The notes below the pieces were generated by a model. That model was not told the DNA's origin. It did no database searches and worked only from the letters and a program-made list of their open reading frames with translations. From NCBI GenBank assembly GCA_040954595.2, contig CM082592.2, positions 1,922,001 to 1,986,000 of the forward strand: a DNA stretch of 64,000 bases. The letters are read 5' to 3'. The stretch's first letter is position 1, and the number at the start of each line of letters is the position of its first letter. The position numbers were made by a program, and so were the translations under genes. This document shows, piece by piece, positions 37,754 through 50,247 of this stretch. Source of the stretch: Balanoglossus misakiensis. Its lineage: Eukaryota > Hemichordata.

Positions 37754-39900
37754 TTACGAGAGCCTGTGGTGTGAACAGAATTGAACGCGCAAAGGGCCAT
37801 GACCTCGTTTGAACTCTCGCATTGAGTATTCAAAAACGCAACCAGGGACAGACCACAAAATGAACGAATTCCCCATAAAATTATTTTCTGTCATACTTAG
37901 TGGACGTAGACTATCGTCAGCCGCTTGTGTCGCTTGTAATATTATTTCCATGGCAATGTTCCGCGTCTCTGACGCTCGACCCAGAGGTCGCGCGCGACTT
38001 CAGCCCTCTTTGGCTGCCATAGCTGGTGATCATCCTCTGTGTACCTGTGTGTACCAGAACAGAAATCACGTGACGCGTGTCTGGTGAAAATAAATTTTCC
38101 CCGTAGTACAATGTTTACTGACAATGGTGGCGTAATCGAACCCAGAACTTGGAATAACCGCGAAAAATTGTGTCGAGTGGTCAGGAAATACGTACCACAC
38201 GCTGACTTCCAAATGTCTCTACATTTTGATGTTTGTGGCAGTACACACATGATGTCTAAACTGGCGACACAGTTACAATTACTCCGTGTATGGTCCCCAA
38301 AACTGTCAGTTTCCTCCACAATACTGAATGAGTGAAGAACGTACACATAAATCATGAGCCTACTAAGGGGACTGGTCGGTTTCTTCAGCCTGGGGGGAGG
38401 GGTGGATTATAGGGGAGGAAGTCACCCTGTTTTGGAATTGGGTGATGTCATCTCTGGTGCTGGTGTCTATCCTCCTGTACTTTGCAAGGCTAACTTTATT
38501 CCCCATCTTGCTAAAACATTCATACGTTCGACATGTGTGTGTTTTAAATGATCATCCTCAACTGCTTCAATCTTTTGCCACCCTTTGCGACCTTTGACCT
38601 GTCATAGTTCAAAATAGCAGATTTGAATAAGGCTCGCTATTTCTACTGTTCATGATTTTTTGTTTTGTTTTGTTTTGCGAAAGAAGGGAAAATGAGCTTT
38701 GCACACAACGTGAAGGATCAACTAGGCCAACATAACTCCATGAACCCGTCCACATACGGCCCGGATTTTATGTCGGCCCTGATCCCCCTTTCCGAACGCG
38801 ACCAAACTAATTCAGCCCTGTGCCCACTTAGCGTGTCCAAATTGGTTTTTCTATACCGCCCCAGGCCCAGCACTGATGCTACACCGCCATAATGAGTATG
38901 GTGTGACCCCCAAGTGTTTTGCCCCCATTGCATCACATAACAAAGTTTTAAGCTTCTCTTTGTAAGTCGTCCTGAAGAGGTAAAATCACAACAGTGAACT
39001 TTCTATTTGAATTGTGCAATATGCCTGGCTTTGAATCGCATAAAATACAAGTAAATTGTCTATCTTGAGATGGAAGCACGGCTGGTGGACAGCAATTTTC
39101 CTGGGGTTATCTTTCGCGGAGTTAAGCACTGGAATCATGTGAAAAGTGGGCAAGACGAGTAGGGTAAGATTGAGCCCCTAACAGAAATGATGCTTTTTAA
39201 AGATTGAACAAAGTAAGAACTTAAAAAATGAATTTGGAATAAATTGATTCACTATATATGAACAATAATGAAGATTAATGTTAAAACCCTAGGCATCGAC
39301 AGAGTCGAACTGTCAATGTGGATACATTCTCCAAGAACACCTCTTGCGGGTAAATTAATTTCATTATTTGTTCATTATATAGTGTAGCTAAGTGTGGCTA
39401 GGTGGCTAACTGCTGATGTAATAAATCTTGCATACCCATTTGAAACATGTCACAGTATTCAAATTGAAATGATGAGCAAAAAAAATATCTGCTCATCATA
39501 TTGATAGAAAGTGCCAAAATAGTTTGTTGACGGTGCACACAATAGCTTTTGGCTTTACCCTGGTTAACTATTATTATTTTTATTATTTTTAAATTTAATT
39601 AAGTGCCTAATGGGTAAAGACCAAAAGCTTCTTGGTCCCATCTCTCCCCCATATAATTTTGGTTCCTTTTTTGATGCAAGATAATTACATTCTGTGTGAT
39701 AACCTAGTCTTTTTTTACACGCCTAAAGGGCAGTGAAAAAACCTTGAGCCAAATATAAATGAGGAAAAACTGCCCTCTCCCCCATCGTTCGATGCAAATA
39801 TTAAAGGCTAACCCGAATCGTCTTGCTGGCTTTTAATTTTTTTAATGAATTACGATGAACGAGCGAATTGTGTCGAGGGACGAAGAAAACACGCAGTGTA
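37754..39900. other. Intergenic DNA with a partial MITE end
   Basis: No gene is supported. About 38215-38480 is an inverted diverged copy of about 45470-45740. It includes one end of the second MITE family (GGGGACTGGTCGGTTTCTTC at 38362) and the flanking sequence CATGAGCCTACTAA. Confidence 0.5.
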
Positions 39901-40170
39901 TGGCGACGAACACGGCGACGAGTGACGAAGGAAATGCGGACGAGCGAATGGCACCGAAGGACACGTTGGCGACGAACGAATGGCGACGAGCGACGAAGGA
40001 AATGCGGACGAGCGAATGGCACCGAAGGACACGTTGGCGACGAACGAATGGCGACGAGCGACGAAGGAAATGCGGACGAGCGAATGGCACCGAAGGACAC
40101 GTTGGCGACGAACGAATGGCGACGAGCGACGAAGGAAATGCGGACGAGCGAATGGCACCGAAGGACACAA
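39901..40170. repeat. Minisatellite, 69-bp unit, about four copies
   Basis: The block GAACGAATGGCGACGAGCGA then GGACGAGCGAATGGCACCGA recurs every 69 bp. Because 69 is a multiple of three, several frames on both strands stay open, giving Thr/Asn/Glu/Arg-rich or Ser/Phe/Val/Arg-rich translations. No start context, splice site or homology supports any of them. Confidence 0.92.
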
Positions 40171-40429
40171 TCTCGGGGAAAGTTGCGAAAAAATCCACGG
40201 ACGAATCTCACGAGCGCATAGCGAAAATAATTTCTATAAAAGAAAAAAGAACATGTTAAACATACATTTATATAATCATTACACAATTGAATTACAACTA
40301 CATTACACACCTTTGTCTGCATTACCCTTTACAACCTGTACACGTTTAATTTGACCATGTGGCATTACCGGTTACACCTTTTTGTCACTACACTTTAAAC
40401 CCATAACACACCAACTCATTATTATTAAC

Positions 40430-40760
40430 CCTCTGTACAGAATTAATGTAACCACGTGGCATAATTTAATTAATTTCCCTTTATTCATTGTTTTCACTAG
40501 ACCATAAAACCAAACACCAGTCATATTTATATACCCTTTGTTAACACTTTACCACGTGACATAACCCGGCAGTTACACCTTTTTATCACTATAGTCATAT
40601 TAACCCTCTGTACAGAATTATATGTAACCACGTGATATAATTACCCTTTTGTACACATTTGTTTCACTATACCATAAAACCATTTAACCACACACTTGTC
40701 ATTTATATACCCTTTGTTAACACTTTACCACGTGGCATAACCCTCGATTTTACAGTACAT
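40430..40760. repeat. Direct duplication of about 175-185 bp, AT-rich
   Basis: CCCTCTGTACAGAATTA recurs at about 40431 and 40611, and CCCTTTGTTAACACTTTACC at about 40538 and 40711, with CACGTGGCATAA motifs between. It is a degenerate tandem repeat without coding capacity. Confidence 0.75.
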
Positions 40761-42860
40761 TACTCATCACAACTTTGAAACCAAAATATTATACCCATGC
40801 AAACATTTGTATTTCTCAAAGTACCCTTGTTTGTTTGTGCACAATGTTTACATGGCGCGCCGGTTGCAAAGAAAAACGGTGACAAGACGATACAGCACAG
40901 CGCATACAATCAACAAAACACAGAACAATGTCACCATATTCGCAGCGTTACACTCTGGGACCAATGCCGACCACTCCATTTTACCATTTCCACCGCGTAG
41001 TTTTACCAGAGATCAGCCGCCGTCCATGTTTCCAAACTGAAAGACAAAGAAATGATGCCGTCTGCGAATTCAAATGCCACTAACGGACAGAGTGGCATCA
41101 TGCGAGTATGATAATTAGCATCCAGAAAAATCCAGAATAAACCCACTGCGCATGCACTCTAGCCTTTAATTAGACAAAATATTCAGTTCAACGCAACACG
41201 CCCTGGTTGGGATTATAATAACAAAAGAAAGAATTATCAGTTCGGCAAGATTTGAATAACACCGAAAATTCACTGCAGTGGCAACGCGCGTCTAAATTAA
41301 ATGAGACACCTGATTTTATCAGGCTGATTCCACAGGTCGCGCGGTAGTTGAGAGCGCTTGAGCTCTCAACAGCGCAGCGCGACCTGTGGCTGATATAATG
41401 GGCATGTAACAAGATTTGCAACATTGTTGATGCTTATGCAGACATTATGCTTGAAGAAATTTAAAACTCAAACTTTGTAGCCTTTATGAAGAAAACTCGG
41501 CAAATTGTGCGTGTCATTTTTTTCCGTTACCATGCATTAATTTTACTGACACAGAACACTCCAAGGAAAGATACAGTACACGTCCAAGGACCGCCGATTA
41601 CATGCACAGGTGGTTACAATGAATGTTGATAAAACTTTTCTGGAACTGTTTCCATACAGTCAGTTGGACTTGGAAATACACAGGCCCCTATTATGCGACA
41701 AGTGACATCATTTCGTTTCTGATAAAACGTATCATCGAGCAGTGGTTTTCCACGACAAAACGAGCGTCCACTCAATTTCACTTCCATGTTTCCCACAATA
41801 AACTTGTGCAGTTGTGATATAAAGTCAGTCATCGGACAAAGCTTAGAGTGTTCGCTCTCCGCGTAGAAACAAGCCCATTTTGTTGGATACTGTGACTATG
41901 CCCAAACTTAATAACCATGTTGGGACATCCGTATAGAGTAATTACTTGACAGTGAAATGAAAACCATGGAATATTATCTATATATAACAGATTATGATGT
42001 TTCACAGAGCTGTTTTGGAATGTGTAAAGGTGAAATTCGTTCTCGTTCTGACTTCATACCTGACCCACCCATTAGTAAAATGTTGAGGGTCCTTCCACTC
42101 GGACAAGCACGCGGCTTTGTGGAAGCTAGCCGACAGTTATCGCCGGGTTGTCGGATTTGTTGCCGAATTTACCCGATGATCGTACATTCGGCCATGGAAT
42201 CAGTCTCCAAGTGGAACATGTTTTCTTGTTTACATAAACCTAGATCTGCTGAAATATCGATCCGATTTTGAAGAGCAGGGCTTCGCTGTAGACCTGCGTA
42301 CTACATTGTGGAGGCCGTGTAACTATAACTCCAGAAACACGTCGCTGTGCTAGACTTTGCTATTTTTATTACGGAAAGTAACCTTCCTAAGTTCAATCCT
42401 GAACGATCTAGTCAGCGAAACTCACAAAGGGGAGATTTTGTACGGTATTGACAATGTGTCCACCCCACAATTGAATGATCACCAGAAACCGAAAGGGGAG
42501 CCCTGGTAATGCAGGAGCGAGTCGTAAATTAAAATATCTCTAAAAAAACGTTTCCGATCTCCACGGGATTATACGTAGTCGTAGTCATCGCCAGTGAATA
42601 AAAGTACAGCCCAATTGTAAGAAGGCAATGGCGACGAAATAAACCGAGTTTCAGAAATAACGCGAAGCCCCACCCCACCCCAACGGTACAGCTGCGTACC
42701 ACAGCTAGCTCGGAGCGAGAGTTTCGGTACCGAGTTGAGTTACAAATTTGGCCTGAGCTGATGGTTTGGGTTACGCGATCCCATGACTTGGTACACGTTC
42801 ACACACGCTAAGCTTGTTAAGAAACTATTTGGACAGAATAACGGTCAAACAAATATCACA
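40761..42860. other. Intergenic DNA, no gene recognised
   Basis: Only the palindrome at 41330-41389 stands out. Short open frames here show no domains or convincing exon borders. Confidence 0.45.
41330..41389. repeat. Two-part palindrome
   Basis: CCACAGGTCGCGC is mirrored by GCGCGACCTGTGG, and inside it TTGAGAGC is mirrored by GCTCTCAA. It could form a cruciform or hairpin. Confidence 0.85.
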
Positions 42861-43763
42861 TACCGTACTTGCCCGGGTAAGAACCCCTGCTCGGACAAAC
42901 GCCCCCCCCCCCCCTGGTTTTAGGGCCCATTTGAAGATCGAGGTCATATCCGGTCTAAAGCCCCCCCCCCCCCCCCCCCCCGGCCGAATATCCATTAAAT
43001 TCTTGGAAATTTAATAAAGTGCAATGCAAAAAAGGCGGATTTTCATCCCCAAAGTCACTAAAAGTGAACAAAAAATGTATGATGATTTACTTTCGCGCTA
43101 ATTATCGTACCCACCGCGGCCGACTGGCCACGCTGAGTTATATATAGCCGCTGTAGAAAACATGACCTCAGACAGGTCCCTCGGGACCGTGCCTCGAATT
43201 CAACGATCACGTAGATGGACGCGCTGCCGCGTATGAGGTCACCGGGGAGCTTTCCAAAGCGGCCGCGTGGAGCTGCTTCAGTCCGTCCTCGACGCGAAAC
43301 ACCCAAAATTGGAAGATCCCGACTTGGACTCGGAGAATGAACCACTCAAAAATTCCGGTAGAGAAAGGCATGATTGCCACGATTAAGATAGATGTATTTA
43401 CGTGCGTCCGTCCGTCGACGTCAAAGTATTAAATGCATGGGTGGGATCGACCATTTACCAATGTCCCGGTTAAACGGGATGTTTTGTCTGCGCCCATGGT
43501 GTCCCGATTAAACGGCGGCGACTGTAATATGTTTTCTGTATTTGATTTATGGGTAAAAAAAAATTTATTATTTAATAAATACATTGTTTGACCGTGAAAT
43601 TTTTGGCCATGTTATTTGCATCATTATTCACCCCTTCCTCGTGTCCCTAGACCCTCATTTGCATAAATGTCGAGGTTGCGTCCGGGCTAAAGCCCCCCCC
43701 CCCCTGTTTTTTCGCTAATCTATGGGCCCAGCACCCGGGGCTCTTACCCGGGCAAGTACGGTA
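42861..43763. mobile_element. TIR element (903 bp) with long C runs
   Basis: The ends are TACCGTACTTGCCCGGGTAA and its reverse complement TTACCCGGGCAAGTACGGTA. Poly-C tracts of 12 to 22 bases lie at 42901-42914, 42961-42980 and 43692-43704. Flanking bases allow either a TA or a CACA target duplication, so the superfamily is unresolved. A minus-strand open frame in the middle (43058-43345) has no recognisable domain. Confidence 0.75.
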
Positions 43764-45046
43764 CACACAAATTATTCATTAAATAATCTTATTTAAATAA
43801 CTCGAAAAATATAAAATGAATAAGTACAACCATTGAAAGATTCTTTTGTCTAACGGTGACCAATTAAACGACCAACAGAAAATACAACATTCCACCAAAA
43901 GATAATAGACTGACAATTAATAGTACTGGGATTTGCATGCAATAATTCTATAGCTAGCGTTAAAGTTTTCAAGGAACAGTCACGTATTACCTCACAATAT
44001 TGTCCTGACGAGTTAGAAGAAGAAAAACTCCATGAAATTTCCAGCTCGAGGGTGGCGTAATCGGGGATCCATAAATAAGGGCAAATTCAAGTTCTCGAAA
44101 TTCTAGAATAGACCACACAGAATACCCAAAGACCGGATCCAGGACGCCGGGTTCACATGTGGTGTACTCACGGAACTTCAATGCTCCAAGAACACTACTT
44201 TCTTGAAAGACCGCTGGAACATACGACAAGAATCCTTGATGATGGTGACGGGACGACATGTAAGGTAGTAAAGCACGAGGTCGGATGGAAACTGGTCAAT
44301 GTGGCCGGAGACAACACGTGGCATAGTAACCTTTTAGAAATAACGGCGAGGCAACGTGGCAATGTACGTTTTTTATACGACTAAAATAAATAATTAATTA
44401 ACACCTGGATACGCGGTGTGTTGAACAAAGGAATAAAAGTGAGGTTCACCTGGTCATTGAACCATTGGACACATGGACAACATAACACGCTAAAAAAGCA
44501 AAACAAAACAGAACACTATTTACTTGATAACAAATCATGGCTTACACTTAGTTTTCTAGTTGCTGAATACGAGAAATGACTTAAAAATCTAAACACATGA
44601 AGCAAATCTAGCCATATGCGTAACTTTCGGAAAATGTACAGGACGTAAGACAGAAATTGGTACATAAAAACAAAAGCACAATTTGTTCGACGCTTGTGGT
44701 CTTCCTGCGCTTGGCGCACAGTGCGCCCTCATGCGACCGAATCGAATCATGGGAATGGGAACATGGTGACTGTCGCTTATTTTGGTCTAACGTAACCATG
44801 GTTTCCTGTCGTGAAACCTTATGTTCTACACATTGTTGTTCGTGGGAGTGGCATCAGTTTGCGTTCAGGTGAGAATTGTTTGCTCTGCCTCCGCGTATGA
44901 TTCGAAAAACGCGTTTACAAAGCAAAACGGATATCGATACTTCCGGTTTGTAATGTGCGATCGCTTATACACGGCTAGCTCTGCGTACTGTACGCAGAGC
45001 TCCTATGTTTCAAGTCTCTGTGTTCGGACCAATCATTACCTCATTA
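43764..45046. other. Intergenic or intronic DNA, no firm gene
   Basis: Apart from the candidate exon at 44821-44868, nothing is recognised. A plus frame at 44157-44384 shows no family features. Confidence 0.4.
44821..44868 (+). CDS. Candidate first coding exon of a small membrane protein
   Basis: ATG opens MFYTLLFVGVASVCVQ, a hydrophobic signal-like segment that runs straight into a good donor (CAG followed by GTGAGA) in phase 0. A phase-0 acceptor and terminal exon lie downstream at 48287. The link is inferred only from phase and order. An intermediate exon ending before GTAGGT near 46998 is possible. Confidence 0.3.
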
Positions 45047-45553
45047 GGGACTGGTCAGTTTCTTCAGCATGGGGGATTGATTCTATGTTGTGGATATCAA
45101 AAGTGAGTGACACCCCCTCCCATGTCAACTTTCACAAACTGTAATTATCCCCCCCCCCCCCAGCGATTTTGTGATTTGTTTGTAAAATTCAGAGCTCAAA
45201 GCTGAATTTTAATGAACTCAAAAGCAAATCAACTCAACAACGTTGGGGAGGGCAAATTTTACCTTTGCCCCTCAAACTCAACATATGTAGGGGGGGGGGC
45301 AAGTACCCTGCTCTGTACTGCCTGCTAAAGAATCAGGGGGGTGGGTGTCCCCTCCCACATTAGATAATTTTCTAATTTAAGAGCTCGAAACTGTATTTTT
45401 GTGGACTCAAAAGCAATGTTTAGTCCCTAATTCAACATTTCCAAAACAAGGTGAGCCCCCCCCCCCCTCTCATCACCCAATTCCAAAACAGGGTGACCCC
45501 TCCCCCCCCCCCCCCCCCCCAGGCTGAAGAACCGACCAGTCCAGTCCAGTCCC
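45047..45553. mobile_element. PIF/Harbinger-like MITE, family B (507 bp)
   Basis: The ends are GGGACTGGTCAGTTTCTTCA and a matching right end TGAAGAACCGACCAGT...CCC, flanked by TTA on both sides (45044-45046 and 45554-45556). The interior shares the core of family A in the opposite orientation (GTGGACTCAAAAGCAA, AATGAACTCAAAAGCAAAT, GGTGTCCCCTCCCACAT) and has C runs at both ends. Confidence 0.8.
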
Positions 45554-45556
45554 TTA

Positions 45557-47302
45557 GTAGGCTCATGACTTTAATGTGAAGTTAAAGACAGGTATACATT
45601 CTTCAGTATTGTGGAGGAAACCGACAGTTTTGGGGGACCAGACACGGATTAATTGTAACTGTTTCACCAGCGAAGACATCAATGTATAGTGCTACAAACA
45701 TCAAAATGTAGTGACATTTGGACGTCAATAAAATCAGCATTTTTTCCCTTCCACCAGACCCAGACCCAGTTCAACGATGCAAGGTGAAATAGATTGTGTC
45801 CATCAAATCCTGACAACAACCAGATGCTTAGTATCTACATAGGAAATGTATTTGCAGAACAGTGGTGAGTTTTTGGCTGAGGCCTATGGCCAGCAAATAG
45901 TTAAATAATAACACATGTTTTATAACAAGGGCAATATCATGATTTTTAGCCTGCACGCAAGGGGTGGTGATCTCTGACCATAATATTGATGATGCCCAAG
46001 CAGAGAGCACCAGCCTGAGGGCAGGCAGGAAATCATGATGTTTCCCGAGCATTTTGAGTTATCCATTTTCTTACACAGAATATTTGGTACATGAAGCATA
46101 GAACATTAAATTTAGAGTTGTGTGTCCAGGGTCGTTAATTTTTGGAGAACTGTAGCTGTAGGCCTACTTTCAACACCGAGAATTTTGAACAACTGTTGGT
46201 TAAAATTCTGATGTGTTTACTATCCATTTGCAGTAAAATATCATCGAACTGAATAGGTTAAGGTGTGTTGGTCTTTGAAGCCATAGATGCCGGAGATTGA
46301 GATTGATTCTAATGACAATTTGTCATGTGCAGAAAAGATGCACACTACAGAACTTGAAAATCATCCCCAGTAGACTGTAACCCCTAGCTACCATGTTTTT
46401 CTTTATGCTCCCCACACACGGTCTAGTAATTTGGTTTCTATTTTTGAAATTTTTGCAAGTTAAAGGACTCTAACCGTGGCAGCGTAGGTCAATGCTTACC
46501 ATGTGATCATGTACATTAGAAGTCATTATACAACCTGATCTACTACTGATTGACTGAATTAATGAGCAGGGGTGTTGCTCAATATCAGTGACCTTAAGTT
46601 GCCATGGCTGGAGTCCTTTGACAAGCAAATAGGAAATGTAGCAAAATTTCAAAGATGGAGACCAAATTGCTAAACCCTGTGTGGAGCATAGCATAAAAAA
46701 ACACAGGAGTCTGGATTCTAGACAATAAACTTACAGGAATGCAATTAGCGTACAGTACAGATTTCAATTTCCCTTCATTGTACATGTACCTGCTGCACCA
46801 CAGCAGTAAATCTTTGAACTACAACTGTGCGTTTGATCTCTGATTTTATGCTTTTATTTAAATTTTCTCTCCAAGGTCATGGTGATATTTGTGGTGACCT
46901 TGATTTGTGCTGTGTGTATATGTTGGTGAACTTGCTGGCTGTTGACCCATGGTTGTGTATAAAGAGAGGCTTTCCGAAATCCCAGCCATTGCAGACGGTA
47001 GGTTGCAGTGAAACTTGTGTTGTTCATTTTCAACAAGGTACATTTTTTTATGTGATCTTGTAAGTGTTGCTGTTAGATGTTATAGCATCATAAAAGCTAG
47101 TTGGAAGGTTGGAGGAAAAATTGCTGACACACTTTTGAAGGATGTTTTATACCAAGATTTGTTAATTTCAACCAGAAATTGTGCATTGTTTTTGCAAAAT
47201 GGAGTCAAATAAGATTTTTGTAAGATCCGCAAAAGTGCTGTGTAAAATAACAGCTGTCTACTGTATACGATCAGCATCAAGTATATCTGGGCTTTAAGAA
47301 AA
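45557..47302. other. Non-coding DNA, one possible exon
   Basis: About 46876-46997 is bounded by CTCTCCAAG and a GTAGGT donor and is open in one frame (DLDLCCVYMLVNLLAVDPWL). It does not join in frame to the candidate exons on either side, so it is not called as coding. Confidence 0.35.
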
Positions 47303-48112
47303 TATTATTATACATCTGGCACCGAGAACAATAGAATTTAGCGTGCGCTAAAAAAGCCGTACGGAACGGTACGTACGGAACGCATGTTAAATAAGTCTTC
47401 AGTTTCAAGGCGCCCCAACTCACCGTGTACAGGTATGCGTTGTTATGCGAATGGTTTCAAGACACCCCCACTCCAACGCACGCGCACGTACGTAAACAAA
47501 AAAGAAAGATGGCTGCTCACTGAGTCAACTGAGCGGTTTTCGATCGATTGTATCGGCATTTTGGGCGTTTTGGAAGCCAAGTAACATGCAACGCAAGAAC
47601 TAACGGAGATGTAAGATGTATAATAATAAGGTTATTACGAAAATACCGCAAAGTATGCACTCGGACATTAGCGCAGCGCATCGCCCTCCGCTGCGCGTCG
47701 GGCGATACTTGGCGCTAATGTCCTCGTGCATACTTTGCGGTATTTTCGTAATAACCTCATATTATTATACATCTAGTGCCGAGAACAATAGATTTTGGCG
47801 TGCAATAAAAAGCCGTACGGAACGGTACGTACGGAACGCGCGTTAAATAAGTCTTTAGTTTCAAGGCGCCCCAACTCACCGTGTACAGGTATGTGTTGTT
47901 ATGCGGACGGTTTCAAGACACCCCCACTCCAACGCACGCGCACGTACGTAAACAAAAAAGAAAGATGGCTGCTCACTGAGTCAACTGAGCGGTTTTCGAT
48001 CGATTGTATCGGCATTTTGGGCGTTTTGGAAGCCAAGTAACATGCAACACAAGAACACAACGGAGATGTAAGATGTATAATAATAAGGTTATTACGAAAA
48101 TACCGCAAAGTA
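47303..48112. repeat. Two direct MITE-like copies around a palindrome
   Basis: About 350 bp at 47303-47660 is repeated at 47758-48112. Each copy starts ATATTATTATACATCT and has AGATGTATAATAATA near its end, a short terminal inverted repeat. Between them 47614-47774 is a near-perfect palindrome (TTACGAAAATACCGCAAAGT mirrored by ACTTTGCGGTATTTTCGTAA). Confidence 0.85.
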
Positions 48113-48286
48113 GTTTCTTAAAACTGATGACGTATCTTCCCCACTTCCCTCTTTTGAGGGTCCAGATTATCACAGAAAACAATGGATTTGGACAAAACCA
48201 TGGTGGTGAAAGGGTTTTTCTGCACCGCATGGAAGGCTATTCAGTTCCTGAATGAAATATCCATGTTCTTCTTTTCTCGTTTGTAG

Positions 48287-48421
48287 GAGATTTTCACTGT
48301 CACTCCACGGCGACGGTCTGGAGGTAACTTCTTTCGCTTCGGTTCGGCCCAGCTATACTGGAAACACCAGGTGCAGGAGCAGAAGAGAAATGTCTTTGAC
48401 AGACACGCCATGTTTAGTTGA
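48287..48421 (+). CDS. Candidate terminal exon of an unidentified small protein
   Basis: After the acceptor TCTCGTTTGTAG a 45-codon frame runs to TGA at 48419-48421: EIFTVTPRRRSGGNFFRFGS, then AQLYWKHQVQEQKRNVFDRH and AMFS. Its composition is protein-like (basic, aromatic, no low complexity) and differs from surrounding chance frames. If joined in phase 0 to 44821-44868 it would give a 60-aa protein with an N-terminal hydrophobic segment. No family was recognised. Confidence 0.35.
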   Translation, partial: EIFTVTPRRRSGGNFFRFGSAQLYWKHQVQEQKRNVFDRHAMFS

Positions 48422-49899
48422 AGAGTTGCACCCTTGTCTTTGATCTGCCATACTCAGTTGAAGGCATGTTCTTGTGTCTTTCAAAAGAGCAGTAAATTAT
48501 GGCAGACAGTTTGCTTAGACTTTGATATTGTGTTACCCTGTACTGCTTGTTACTTCCACTGGACATTTCCCACAATTCAGTCTGACAATGATTAAGGTTA
48601 GGGATGGGGATGTTTTCTGACATTTCTGAATTCCACTATGGAATTGTTGTAGCATGAGCATTATGTATTTCATGAAACCTGTCCTTTCAGACACCTCCGT
48701 AATCAGAACACATCTCAATTTAATAAGGACAGATTTTTCAAGACAAAAGCTACAATTTAAATACCTTTGTATTACCTACATGCACCTATCTGTTAAGGGC
48801 AGATTTTGTCTTGAAGGTGTCCTTAATAGACATGTGTCACTATATGTTCAGGTTAAAAGCATCCATTTATTAGCCAGCATATCTGTGACCTACAAAACAA
48901 TGCATGCTATATCTTGTACTCACAGACCCTCAGGGTAAAAAAATGTATGATAAGGCAGAATATATTCTTTATTTGAGCAAAAAAGCCACATTGGTGTTCC
49001 AAATAAAAACTGCATTGGTATCATTCTAGTTCTGTGATGCTGGTACCTCTGTGTACTATATATTGAATCATTCCAAAATCTTCAACCATGCAAACTTAAA
49101 ACAGATGGAGAAATATATTGGGTTGTCATGTTTTGTGGTATGGCCACATATCTGTATGTAAGTTGTGTAGTTATTTTTGTGTCGGTCAGTGTCCCTGTAC
49201 TGGATTGACACAAGTTATATTTGTGATGTCATCACTTGAATGTCAGGTGACAGTGTCTTCCCAGATCTAAATGCAAAACTGTGAGTGTTAAAAAACAAAA
49301 GGGTGTTGTCGTTTAGCGACAATCATAGCAAATTGGCTCTTTTGGATTGGATATGGTTTAGTGTTAGGGTTCTGTATGTTGGAAATGATTGATAATAAAT
49401 TCATTGGAAGTAATCAATGTACCTTTATAGACTAGAAGACCTAATCAGCACAAATATAGCATGTATATATTGTTTCATATTTTGTGCTGATACGTTTCTA
49501 CTTCTAGAGTTAGTATTGGAGTATATAAATATTTTATCTTGTGAGAAGGGTTTATTTATGTCAGGAATTTCTGCCATATTACATGTTGTGTTGTAATGAT
49601 ATATTTAAAAAAGCAATATAGTAAAATGAATACTGTGTTTAGATGATGTGTGTTTTTTTCGTATTAAAGCCCAAAAATGAAATTGTATCAGATACCAAAG
49701 TTGATAAATCTGTATCACTTTCCCTGACCATTCAAGCACTGATCGCCTTGGAAACAAGTGAGGAACTTTGCTGTATTTTAACATGAACATTGGTTTTGCC
49801 GGTTGCCTGTATCTAGTCCCCCATACATTTCCATCATGCACTTCACATATTGATATTGGACTTGAATTAGTTGATATCACAAGAGAAAGTTATTTGCTA
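48422..49899. other. Non-coding DNA, nothing recognised
   Basis: AT-rich, with no domain-bearing frame, inverted repeat or tandem repeat of note. It would be 3' flank if the small gene upstream is real. Confidence 0.45.
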
Positions 49900-50037
49900 A
49901 ATGAGAATCTGTCACCAGTTCTTTGTAGTCTCCATTGCTTGCCAGTTGACAAAGACTTGACTGCAAATTTATACAAAGCTATCAACTGTCTTGCCCCAGT
50001 CTGCATTCAGGATCTGATCACGCTGTATTATCACAGG
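49900..50037 (+). pseudogene. LINE reverse-transcriptase C-terminal remnant
   Basis: The frame LSPVLCSLHCLPVDKDLTAN, then LYKAINCLAPVCIQDLITLY, matches the familiar tail of CR1/RTE-like reverse transcriptases (SLHWLPV, then YKALHGLAPxYIxDLI). The Trp is replaced by Cys and the frame ends soon after. It is a short dead fragment, followed by a (GT)n tract at about 50068-50118. Confidence 0.65.
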
Positions 50038-50247
50038 GGCGCTACCTCCATGTTTTTATTGTGTTTATGTGTGTGTTTGTGTGGGTGTGTGCGCACGCTC
50101 GTGTGTGTGTGTGTGTGTTGTTATTGATTGGCATAATAAAATGTTAGGGTATCTTCAAATGTTTGTTTGGTGTTATTGATTGGCACAATAAACATACAAT
50201 TATGGTCACGTTTGTTTGTTGACATTTTACGGTATATTAAACAGTTA

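Noticed and set aside
39801-40354. Overlapping long frames on both strands
   Set aside because: They arise because the 69-bp minisatellite unit is a multiple of three; no gene signals accompany them.
43058-43345. 95-codon minus-strand frame inside the TIR element at 42861
   Set aside because: No transposase motif or other domain is visible, and its GC-rich sequence makes chance openness likely.
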